The notes beneath the pieces were generated by a model. It was not told the DNA's origin. It saw only the letters and a program-made list of their open reading frames with translations, and did no database searches. The position numbers and the translations under genes were made by a program. Of a stretch of DNA of 48,827 nt, positions 1-6,624 are shown in pieces. The stretch's first letter is position 1. Each line of letters starts with the position of its first letter. The stretch covers positions 1 to 48,827 of the forward strand of contig CAIJGS010000220.1 in assembly GCA_903820285.1 (NCBI GenBank). Direction: 5' to 3'. The stretch comes from an uncultured Verrucomicrobia subdivision 3 bacterium. GTDB taxonomy: Bacteria > Verrucomicrobiota > Verrucomicrobiia > Limisphaerales > UBA11358.

Positions 1-1406
1 GCGCCAATCGTCAGACGGGTCGGATCTTCGCCGTGCGCGAGCATATTCAGATCTTCGATTTCACGATGCGGATCCGCGCTGCCGGGCCGCACTTCGTTGA
101 ACAGGCTCCACGCAAAAATGGACGGATGATTGAGGTTCTGCCGGATCAGATCCAGCAGCTGGTTGCGCGAGGTGCCCGCGAAATCCGGCGACTTCCCAAT
201 TTGATCCACCTGCGGAATTTCCGCCCACACCAGAATGCCCGCCTGGTCGCACAAACGGTAAAAAGTGTCACTATGCTGATAATGTGCGCAGCGAACCGCT
301 GTCGCGCCAATCTCCTTCAGCAGCGAAACATCTTCCGCCAGATCCGCGTCCGTTACCGCCCAGCCCTTATCCTGCCGGTCCTGATGTTTGCACACGCCGT
401 GGAGATGATATGGCTGGCCGTTCAGAAAAAAGCCCAGCTCCGGGTCCACATGATAAAAACGCAAGCCCAGCGGCTGCTCCACGGAGTCCACCAGTTCGTT
501 GGTCGAACGCAACTCCACCACCGCGCGGTACAGATACGGGTCCAGCCGGCCGTTCCACAAATGCGGCTGCGGCAGGGTCACCTGCAAACTGAACGGTTCC
601 GTCACGCGCGGGGCCAGCACAATCGTTTGCTGCTGACTGGCCACGGTGTTACCCGCTGCATCCAGTACTTTGGCGATCAGGGTAAACCGGCCGCGTTTTG
701 ACTTCTCCACCGGGTAGAGGGTGAAAGCCCGCCCGTTCGTTGTGCCATTGGAAATCTCCGCTGTTACTTCCAGCACCGCCTGGGTTGCGGATACACTCGT
801 CTGCGACCACGCCACGCCCGGCGAGGCATGATCCAGCAGGGTAAAGCACACGGCGGGGGTTTCGATCAGATGCACCGGCCGGTAGAGCCCGCCATACACA
901 TTGAAGTCGCCGCTTAGCGGCGCAATGTCCGGTGCCTTCTCATTGCTTACCCGCACAGCCAGCAAATTGGTGCCGCTCTTGGCCAGGTTGGTGGTTACTT
1001 CAAAGGTGAACGCTCCGAACCCGCCGCGATGTTCTCCCAGCAGCCGACCGTTCAGATAAACATCCGCAATCAGGCTGGCGGCATCGAATTTGAGGAAATA
1101 ACGTTTGCCGGGCTGCGGCGTCACCGGCAGTTCGCGCCGGTACCAACCCGGCCCGCGATAATAACTTTCACCCTTTTGCGCCTGTTCCCAGCCCCAGCAA
1201 TGCGGCAGCGACACCGCCTGCCAGCTGGCGGTATCAAAGGCGGTTTTTTCCGCGTTTGTCACGTCGCCCTGTTCAAAGATCCAGCCTGTCTCCAGCAGCG
1301 TGTTTTGTCGCGTGGTTGCACCCTCATCTGCCTTTAATGCGCCCGTCGTATATGCGAGGGCGCCTATGACGGTCGCGATGATCCCGAATAATTGCCTGCA
1401 CTTCAT
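1..1406 (-). CDS. GH2 beta-galactosidase, secreted (C-terminus cut by left window edge)
   Basis: A continuous minus-strand frame starts at ATG 1406 and runs off the left edge, giving 468 visible residues. Residues 1-26 look like a Sec signal peptide (MKCRQLFGIIATVIGALAYT). A jelly-roll sugar-binding domain (about 40-190) and an immunoglobulin-like domain (about 200-310) follow. The TIM barrel then opens with HGVCKHQD at about 336-343, VRCAHYQH near 371-378 and VWAEIP near 393-398. The general acid/base motif is SLFNE, with Glu at about 438. The catalytic nucleophile lies beyond the edge. These motifs are those of the GH2 beta-galactosidase group, which releases terminal beta-galactose (or a related sugar) outside the cytoplasm. 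The gene is last in a minus-strand run after a sensor kinase and response regulator, 124 bp downstream of the regulator, so it may be their target. Substrate is not determined. Confidence 0.9.
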   Translation of the reverse strand, partial: MKCRQLFGIIATVIGALAYTTGALKADEGATTRQNTLLETGWIFEQGDVTNAEKTAFDTASWQAVSLPHCWGWEQAQKGESYYRGPGWYRRELPVTPQPGKRYFLKFDAASLIADVYLNGRLLGEHRGGFGAFTFEVTTNLAKSGTNLLAVRVSNEKAPDIAPLSGDFNVYGGLYRPVHLIETPAVCFTLLDHASPGVAWSQTSVSATQAVLEVTAEISNGTTNGRAFTLYPVEKSKRGRFTLIAKVLDAAGNTVASQQQTIVLAPRVTEPFSLQVTLPQPHLWNGRLDPYLYRAVVELRSTNELVDSVEQPLGLRFYHVDPELGFFLNGQPYHLHGVCKHQDRQDKGWAVTDADLAEDVSLLKEIGATAVRCAHYQHSDTFYRLCDQAGILVWAEIPQVDQIGKSPDFAGTSRNQLLDLIRQNLNHPSIFAWSLFNEVRPGSADPHREIEDLNMLAHGEDPTRLTIG

Positions 1407-1463
1407 ATGATACGATTTATTTCCTTTAAAATTGAAAGGGAGCGAAGACCGCCGCCCGGCTGG

Positions 1464-1480
1464 GGCGCACGAAGTGCGCC
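1464..1480. repeat. Perfect hairpin between response regulator and GH2 gene
   Basis: The arms GGCGCAC (1464-1470) and GTGCGCC (1474-1480) are perfectly complementary around a GAA loop, within the 124-bp spacer between the two minus-strand genes. No T-tract follows on either strand, so it is not a standard intrinsic terminator. It could be a processing site, an attenuator or a copy of a dispersed palindrome. Confidence 0.45.
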
Positions 1481-1530
1481 TACTCGTGCTGCCGGAATAT
1501 TGCCGCTGCCAGGCTCATGGCCCGGACCCG

Positions 1531-2196
1531 TCAGCGTCCCAGATATTTGAGCACCGCTTCCGTCCGGCTGTGCACGTGCAGCTTTTCATAAATGGTGCGC
1601 AGATGGGTGCGCACGGTCTCAAAGCTGATCTTCAGCTGGTCGGCGATTTCCTTGTACGCATAACCCTTGGCCAGCGCCGCCAGCACTTCCTTTTCCCGTT
1701 CGGTCAGGCTCACCACCACCGAGGGCGTCTGCACGTCCTTTGGCAGTTCGTTGACCTTCTGGAAAAATTGCACCACCCGGCGCGCGATCTGGCGCGACAT
1801 CGGGGCGCCGCCGGCATCCACCTCGCGGATGGCCTCCAGCAGCTTGTCCCGCGGCGTGCGCTTCAGCAGGTAGCCCGTTGCCCCTGACATCAGCGACTTG
1901 AAAATCTGTTCGCTGTCCTCGTAAACGGTCAGCATCAGAACGGGCAGGTTAGGGGTCAGGTCTTTCAACTGGCGGACACATTCCGTGCCCAGCATCCCCG
2001 GCAGGTTGATATCCATCAGCACCACGTCGGGCCGGTTGGCGGGAATGCCGCGCAAGGCGGACTTGCCATCCGGATAGGCCGCCTGGCATTCGAACCCCGC
2101 CGAACTGTTCAGCATCGCGATCAGATTCGCGCGCAGGTTCGGGTCGTCCTCCACCAGGGCAACTTGGATAGCTTTGTTCACTTTCCGCCTATTCAT
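1531..2196 (-). CDS. NarL/LuxR-family response regulator
   Basis: A 221-residue two-component response regulator. The receiver domain (about 10-130) has the acidic pair E16-D17-D18, the phospho-acceptor D62 in LMDINLPG and a conserved Lys in LLKRTPRDK. The C-terminal LuxR-type helix-turn-helix (about 160-221) shows LTEREKEVLAALAKGYAYKE and the recognition region SFETVRTHLRTIYEKL. ATG 2196 is chosen over an upstream start at 2268 because the receiver fold begins right after it and an AAAGGA sequence lies upstream. The gene lies 90 bp downstream of the propeller kinase, the usual arrangement for a HisKA_3 kinase with a NarL-type partner. The inferred role is phosphorylation-dependent control of nearby glycoside hydrolase genes. 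Confidence 0.93.
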   Translation of the reverse strand: MNRRKVNKAIQVALVEDDPNLRANLIAMLNSSAGFECQAAYPDGKSALRGIPANRPDVVLMDINLPGMLGTECVRQLKDLTPNLPVLMLTVYEDSEQIFKSLMSGATGYLLKRTPRDKLLEAIREVDAGGAPMSRQIARRVVQFFQKVNELPKDVQTPSVVVSLTEREKEVLAALAKGYAYKEIADQLKISFETVRTHLRTIYEKLHVHSRTEAVLKYLGR

Positions 2197-2286
2197 AAAT
2201 GATCTGTTGTTCCTTTGAACATACCATATTCGGGTTAGAGCCTGTATGAAAAATATCCAGTCACGCAATATTCTTTCCCCAGGTTC

Positions 2287-5200
2287 TTAGCTGACCCGCT
2301 CCGGCTTGCGCGGGTTAACCGGGAAGGTCAGCCGGAAACGCGTGCCCATGCCCGGCGCACTGGCCAGCGAGCTGCGGCCGCCACATTCCGTCAGGCGGGT
2401 TTGGATATTGTCGAGTCCATTGCCCCCTGGCGCCGTCTGGGCCGGATCAAAGCCAGTGCCATTGTCCTCGATTTCCACCGTCATTTCGCCCTCATCGAGC
2501 TTCATTTTTAGACGCACCTCCGTGCAATGCGCGTGTTTCAACGCGTTATTCATCGTCTCGCGCACGGCCAGGAACACGTTATGCCGGATATCCGCGCGCA
2601 AGGGCAGGGCGGGCAGGGCGGTTGGCACCTCCTGCCAGCAACGGATGTTCGTCCCTTCAAAAAACTCGTCGCTATACCGGCTCACATATTCGGCAAAGCT
2701 CGCCAGGTTGTCGTTCTTGGGATTCGTGGCCCAGACGATCTCATCCAGTGCCTGCACCGCCACCCGGGCGCGGTCGCCAATGCGCTCAAACCGGGTTTTG
2801 ATCAGCGCCTTGTCACTGGTTTCATTCAGCCCCATGTCGCTCAATTGCGATACCTGGGTCAGGACCCCGCCCACATGATCGTGCATGTCCTTCGAAATCC
2901 GCAGCCGCTCGCGTTCGATTGCGTTCAGCGTTTGCAGCCGCGCCAGCCGGTGCCGGTACCGGCGCCGCAGCATCAGCCACAGTACGCCCGCAAAGAAGCC
3001 CGACAGAATCAGGATCGTTGCCGCCCGGAACCACGTGGTCTCCCAGAAAAACGGCTGGGCCGTCACCGCCAGCAATGTGTCCTGCTCGTTCCACACCCCG
3101 TCCGAGTTGCATGCCTGCACATGAAACATGTGATCGCCCGGAGGCACATGCTGATAAAAGGCCGTGCGCCGCGAGCTTACTTCCCGCGACCCCGTCTCGT
3201 TCCAGCCGTTGTCCACGCCGTCGAGTTTGTAGCGGAAGCCGATCTTTTCCGGCGCGGAAAACTCGATCGCCGTGTAATGCAGTTCAATGTCATGTCCGCC
3301 CGGGGTGATCACCAGCTGCGGTGGTGGCAGGTGGCCGGGTTCAACCACATCATCGGCTATATGGTTGGTCGCGAAGGCCTGCACCTGGCCGTTGAAGCGG
3401 GCCTCTTCCAGCAGCACCCGCGGCGGCGGACTTTCATCGCGCAACCCGTTGGGATTCAGAAACACGAGGCCTTTCACCGTGGAAATGCAGATCAGGCCGG
3501 ATTGTGTCTTCAAACCCGCCGGGCAGAACCCGCCCGAACATTCCTCCGCCAGCATCCCGTCATCCATGCCAAACGACCGCGCCTGCACAAACCCCAGCTT
3601 CCCGTCGGCGCAATCCAGCAGCTCCTGTTTGCTCACCTTGAAAATACCGTGGCTCGACCCCAGCCAGAGACAGCCGTTATCGTCCTCCACAATCTGCGAG
3701 ATCGTCCGCGGCGGCAGCCCTTGCTCGGCGGTAAAGTTCGTCATCCGGCCGTTCCGCCGGCAATACAGCCCGCTGCCTGCCGTGCCGATCCACAGCGTGC
3801 TGTCAGCATCCAGATAAAACGTCCGGATGGAGGCCTTGCGGTCAATGCCGTTGGTAATCGAATAAACCGTATCACTGCCCTCATTGATCCGGTTGATTCC
3901 ATTGGCCACCGTGCCGACCCAGACGGTTCCATCCGGCTGCACCGCCAGCGTGGTGATCGGCGCCCGCGTGATCGGCTTGGGAAACTCGGTAAAATGCCCG
4001 TCCTGCCGATGCACCAGCTGCCCACCGGCCGTCCCGATCCAGAGGCCGCCGTGCCGGTCATTTTGCAAGGCCGTGACGAACACGTTTTGCTGCCAGGGTT
4101 CGTTCGTGAAGCAGTCCGCCAGCCGGTTGTTCTGCCAGTGCAGCAGCGCTCCCAAACCGCCCCACCACAGGCTGCCATCGGGTGCTGCCAGCACGGGATC
4201 CACATTCGCGTAAAAATACACCACCGGTTCAGGGCGGAACGGCTCAAAGCCGGTCAGTCCGCCCCGATACAGGCTGCCCCCCGTCGTACCCACCCAGATC
4301 GTCCCGTCCGGTGTCTGGGCCACCGAACGGGTGAAGTCATTGGTCAAACCCTGACCGCCGCTGATCACCGTCAGCTTCGGCTGGCGCAGCCGGTTCAATC
4401 CTCCCGTGCGCGTGCCCACCCACAAATCGCCCTCGTGATCGCAGTACATGGAACGGATGTCATCCGCCGAGAGGCCGTCCTTTTTCCGGAGCACATTGAA
4501 ATTCGTTCCGCTCAGCCGGTAAAGCCCGTCATCCAGCGAACCGGCCCAGATCGTGCCCTCGCTGTCCTGCGTCAGGCTGGTGACATAGGCAAACGGCAGG
4601 CCATTGGTTTCATTAAACGTCAGCCATTGGTTGTTGGTCCGGCACAACACCATGCCGTTGCCAATGCTCACCCAAAGCCGGTTTTGCCGGTCTTCAAAGA
4701 GCGCCTGGGTCACCACCTTCTCATGGTCGGGCGGGCCCGGGCAGGGGTCCAGCCGTCCGTCCCGATAGCTCATCAAACCGTAAGTGGGCGTGGCAATCCA
4801 CATCGTGTTGCCATCCCGGCTGCGCAGCAGGCACCGGATTGGCGTATGCAGCAGCCGGCTGAAGGCCGAGTATTCCACGAGCTGGTTGTTCAGGCAAAAG
4901 CGCAGGCCGCCCCCCGTGCCCACCCACAGCCGGCCGGCGGAATCCTCCTGCATGCACTGAATCGTATCGCTGCCCGGCTGGCGGCTGGGCGTGGGAATCG
5001 TCTCCACCCGCCCCTGCCGCAGACAGCACAGGCCCGAACCATAGGTGCCAATCCACAGCACTCCGTGATGATCCTCATACAGGGAATAGATATCCACCCC
5101 GGGCAACCCCTGTTCCAGCCCGTAAAGGTTGAACCGCATCCCGTCAAATCGCGCCAGACCATCGCGCGTGCCCAGCCACAGATATTTGTCCCGGGTCTGC

Positions 5201-5382
5201 ACCATGGCCGTCACGGTGTTCTGGGGCAGTCCCGCTTCGGTGCCCCACGAGCGGATGATGGGAATGGGGGCCGGCACTGGCCTGGCCGGCGGCGGCGTGT
5301 TTTCCACCGCTGCCCGGGCACCGGCGAAAACGAGCACGAGCTGGGCCATGACACCGGCGATTGCTGGCAGAGTAGAACGCAT
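2287..5382 (-). CDS. Membrane sensor histidine kinase with N-terminal Reg_prop beta-propeller
   Basis: A 1031-residue sensor kinase. ATG 5382 is preferred over 5424 because it opens a signal peptide (MRSTLPAIAGVMAQLVLVFA) and has a GGCAGGT ribosome-site-like sequence. Residues about 50-640 contain at least 13 regulator-propeller motifs of the type LWLGT..GL.RFDG, a periplasmic ligand-binding double propeller. A Y_Y_Y immunoglobulin-like domain (about 690-760) and one transmembrane helix (ILILSGFFAGVLWLML, near 775) follow. The HisKA_3 dimerisation domain has the phospho-acceptor His at about 834 (KDMHDHVGG). The HATPase has the N-box NNALKHA near 945 and G-box DNGTGFDP. It resembles the hybrid HTCS sensors of Bacteroidota but lacks fused receiver and AraC domains, and the regulator is the next gene. 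The ligand is probably an oligosaccharide (inference from GH2 linkage). Confidence 0.94.
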   Translation of the reverse strand: MRSTLPAIAGVMAQLVLVFAGARAAVENTPPPARPVPAPIPIIRSWGTEAGLPQNTVTAMVQTRDKYLWLGTRDGLARFDGMRFNLYGLEQGLPGVDIYSLYEDHHGVLWIGTYGSGLCCLRQGRVETIPTPSRQPGSDTIQCMQEDSAGRLWVGTGGGLRFCLNNQLVEYSAFSRLLHTPIRCLLRSRDGNTMWIATPTYGLMSYRDGRLDPCPGPPDHEKVVTQALFEDRQNRLWVSIGNGMVLCRTNNQWLTFNETNGLPFAYVTSLTQDSEGTIWAGSLDDGLYRLSGTNFNVLRKKDGLSADDIRSMYCDHEGDLWVGTRTGGLNRLRQPKLTVISGGQGLTNDFTRSVAQTPDGTIWVGTTGGSLYRGGLTGFEPFRPEPVVYFYANVDPVLAAPDGSLWWGGLGALLHWQNNRLADCFTNEPWQQNVFVTALQNDRHGGLWIGTAGGQLVHRQDGHFTEFPKPITRAPITTLAVQPDGTVWVGTVANGINRINEGSDTVYSITNGIDRKASIRTFYLDADSTLWIGTAGSGLYCRRNGRMTNFTAEQGLPPRTISQIVEDDNGCLWLGSSHGIFKVSKQELLDCADGKLGFVQARSFGMDDGMLAEECSGGFCPAGLKTQSGLICISTVKGLVFLNPNGLRDESPPPRVLLEEARFNGQVQAFATNHIADDVVEPGHLPPPQLVITPGGHDIELHYTAIEFSAPEKIGFRYKLDGVDNGWNETGSREVSSRRTAFYQHVPPGDHMFHVQACNSDGVWNEQDTLLAVTAQPFFWETTWFRAATILILSGFFAGVLWLMLRRRYRHRLARLQTLNAIERERLRISKDMHDHVGGVLTQVSQLSDMGLNETSDKALIKTRFERIGDRARVAVQALDEIVWATNPKNDNLASFAEYVSRYSDEFFEGTNIRCWQEVPTALPALPLRADIRHNVFLAVRETMNNALKHAHCTEVRLKMKLDEGEMTVEIEDNGTGFDPAQTAPGGNGLDNIQTRLTECGGRSSLASAPGMGTRFRLTFPVNPRKPERVS

Positions 5383-5552
5383 CAGATACCTGCCAGCGAT
5401 GGTGCCATCAGCCCAAGCCCGCACGCAACCGAAAAGCTTGGCCGGTTACGAGGTGGCGGCGCTGGCCGGTCGAAGGAGGGGCTGCTCCCTTTCCCGCAGG
5501 CGAGGGGCAGGGGAGGATTTCTCGCGGATGCCTTGATGGGAGGAAAATGGGA

Positions 5553-5585
5553 AACATCCAACACCCAACATCCAACACCCAATGG
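5553..5585 (+). repeat. Tandem CCAACACCCAACATCC dispersed repeat
   Basis: The sequence alternates CCAACACC and CCAACATCC units and ends AATGG. An inverted, partly degraded relative is at 8717-8756 and a shorter one at 6415-6434. Where such tracts are mis-annotated as coding they give peptides like SNTQHPTPN. From general experience this type of intergenic tract is scattered in Verrucomicrobiota and some other phyla. It is not coding. Confidence 0.6.
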
Positions 5586-5640
5586 CGGCGTGCGATTGGC
5601 GGGGGGGTGGCTATTACGGGGCTTCGTTTTTTCATCGTTT

Positions 5641-5689
5641 GCCTTGATATGCCTTGATTAGGCACGATTGCCGGGTTTTTTGCCTTGAT
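5641..5689 (+). repeat. GCCTTGAT-family direct repeat, copy A
   Basis: A 49-bp unit beginning and ending with GCCTTGAT and containing a GGGTTTTTT core. It matches 6046-6094 at 47 of 49 positions, the differences being at 5669 and 5672. Diverged family members are at 5528-5537 and 5798-5837. The spacing between copies is irregular (about 115, 157 and 248 bp), so this is a degenerate intergenic repeat family rather than a CRISPR or simple tandem array. Confidence 0.75.
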
Positions 5690-5797
5690 TGGGCGTGGTT
5701 GACGCTGAGCGCGCAAAAGCTCCAAATTCCAACCGCCAAGCTCCAGAGAAGCTCCAAGCACCAAGCGTCCAAGAGGGTCGTGGGCTTTTGGTTGTTT

Positions 5798-5837
5798 GCC
5801 TTGATGAGGCTTGATAAGCCTTGATTGCTGGGGTTTT
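5798..5837 (+). repeat. GCCTTGAT-family repeat, diverged copy
   Basis: It contains three TTGAT units (GCCTTGATGAGGCTTGATAA, then GCCTTGATT) followed by a GCTGGGGTTTT segment that corresponds to the GGGTTTTTT core of the two 49-bp copies. It lies directly upstream of the GCAAAGGCGCC tract. Confidence 0.55.
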
Positions 5838-5871
5838 AACGCAAAGGCGCCAAGGCGCGAAGACGCAAAGG
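5838..5871 (+). repeat. GCAAAGGCGCCAAGGCGC dispersed repeat
   Basis: A purine-rich tract made of variants of the 8-9 nt unit (g)cAAAGGCGC, cCAAGGCGC, GAAGACGC and AAAGG. Read in the plus frame it yields the peptide AKAPRREDAK, a recurrent spurious peptide in repeat-bearing genomes. It lies within the gene-free spacer and abuts a GCCTTGAT-family copy, so the two may have spread together. Confidence 0.5.
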
Positions 5872-6045
5872 GGGGCATGGGTTTGGGAGAATTCCCGGTT
5901 GGTTGGGAAAGAGCGCTGGATGCGGAGTCTGGCCACACGGTATTTAAATATGGGGCGGAGGGGCGCCTCTGCCCTGCCGAGTTGAGGGGCGCGGTTCTTT
6001 GATGGAGGGCCGATGCCATGATGGCGTTGTTATTTTTCAGCGGAT

Positions 6046-6094
6046 GCCTTGATATGCCTTGATTAGGCACGATGGCTGGGTTTTTTGCCTTGAT
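6046..6094 (+). repeat. GCCTTGAT-family direct repeat, copy B
   Basis: Second near-identical copy of the 49-bp unit found at 5641-5689 (47 of 49 identical), 405 bp further on in the same orientation. It is preceded by GCGGAT, also found before the short copy at 5528. Recent duplication or maintained function would both explain the similarity. Confidence 0.75.
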
Positions 6095-6234
6095 GGAGCC
6101 TTGAGGGCGGGAAAAATCGGGTTTCGATTCCCGGAGTGCGGGGCTCGGTCAACGCATGGCGGGGATGATTTCAAATCGAAAAGAGGAAAACATCCAATGA
6201 CTGTTATACGGGGGACGTGGACGGAATGGGAAAC

Positions 6235-6255
6235 GTGGGGACGAGCCGTCCCCAC
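6235..6255. repeat. Perfect 9-bp-stem GC-rich hairpin
   Basis: Arms GTGGGGACG (6235-6243) and CGTCCCCAC (6247-6255) pair perfectly around AGC. The following bases are CCCGCG, so no U-tract exists and a Rho-independent terminator is unlikely. It probably belongs to the dispersed palindromic elements of this spacer. Confidence 0.6.
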
Positions 6256-6342
6256 CCCGCGCGGGGGCAAGGCAAAGGTGTGCCGGACGCACGCGCCAGG
6301 GGGTGGCGGGGCAACCGGGCGCACGTTTGGCCATGACGGTGA

Positions 6343-6357
6343 GTTTACCATGTAAAC
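6343..6357. promoter_or_regulatory. GTTTAC/GTAAAC palindrome, possible operator
   Basis: Arms GTTTAC and GTAAAC flank a CAT centre, about 270 bp upstream of the GH-D gene start. Short palindromes of this kind are typical of sugar-responsive LacI-family operators, but no such regulator is visible in the window. Assignment is speculative. Confidence 0.25.
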
Positions 6358-6449
6358 CTCCAACCGGTTAATATAGCACGGGTTTTGGAATGTCAAATGG
6401 CGGGAGCGGAGCGAATTGGATGTTAGGCGTTCGGTGCGGATATTCCCCT

Positions 6450-6467
6450 CTCCCCCTAATGTGGTAT
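6450..6467 (+). promoter_or_regulatory. Conserved upstream motif yTCMCCCNWWTGTGGTAT, copy 1
   Basis: The sequence CTCCCCCTAATGTGGTAT lies 158 bp before the ATG of the GH-D gene. Three other copies with identical spacing between the C-tract and TGTGGTAT lie at 9717, 15224 and 33119, all upstream of plus-strand genes. TGGTAT could be an extended minus-10 element (TGNTAT), but no minus-35 box is evident. Its function is unknown. Confidence 0.55.
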
Positions 6468-6482
6468 TTAAGGAAATACCAC
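6461..6482. promoter_or_regulatory. Perfect 9-bp inverted repeat overlapping motif copy 1
   Basis: Arms GTGGTATTT (6461-6469) and AAATACCAC (6474-6482) flank AAGG. The left arm is the core of the conserved motif, so this site carries the motif core on both strands. It resembles a dimeric repressor or activator site and lies between the divergent kinase operon and the GH-D gene. No adjacent T-tract supports a terminator. Confidence 0.5.
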
Positions 6483-6624
6483 CCGCAAATACATTAGGCT
6501 TGAATCCGGAGAGCGGGGGCGGGCAGGGCGCGCAGTTTGACTCGGCATGATAAAACCAACAAGCTGTTGCCAGGCAATAACATGAAATCCATCCCGGGCT
6601 GTGTTTGATGATTTTTTGCATCCT

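Larger units (their letters stand above)
5383..6624. other. 1.2-kb gene-free, repeat-rich spacer between divergent genes
   Basis: No open frame here has coding character. The short frames encode low-complexity peptides that arise from dispersed repeats. The tract separates the minus-strand kinase operon from the plus-strand GH-D gene, so promoters for both should lie inside it. It contains four copies of a TGCCTTGAT-centred repeat, a CCAACACCCAACATCC tract, a GCAAAGGCGCCAAGGCGC tract, a GC-rich hairpin at 6235-6255, a GTTTAC/GTAAAC palindrome at 6343-6357 and the motif-plus-palindrome at 6450-6482. Several of these are listed separately. Confidence 0.7.

Noticed and set aside
2527-5661. Plus-strand open frame of 1044 codons
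   Set aside because: It lies opposite the sensor kinase, which has unmistakable domains. The translation is His/Pro/Gln/Arg-rich with no fold or motif; it is a composition shadow.
5525-6100. Possible CRISPR array from repeated GCCTTGAT units
   Set aside because: Spacing is irregular, only two copies are near-identical, and no cas gene is present.
6450-6470. Sigma-54 promoter reading of the TGTGGTAT motif
   Set aside because: The GG to GC distance is 7-8 nt or undefined in the copies, against the 10 nt required for a minus-24/minus-12 element.
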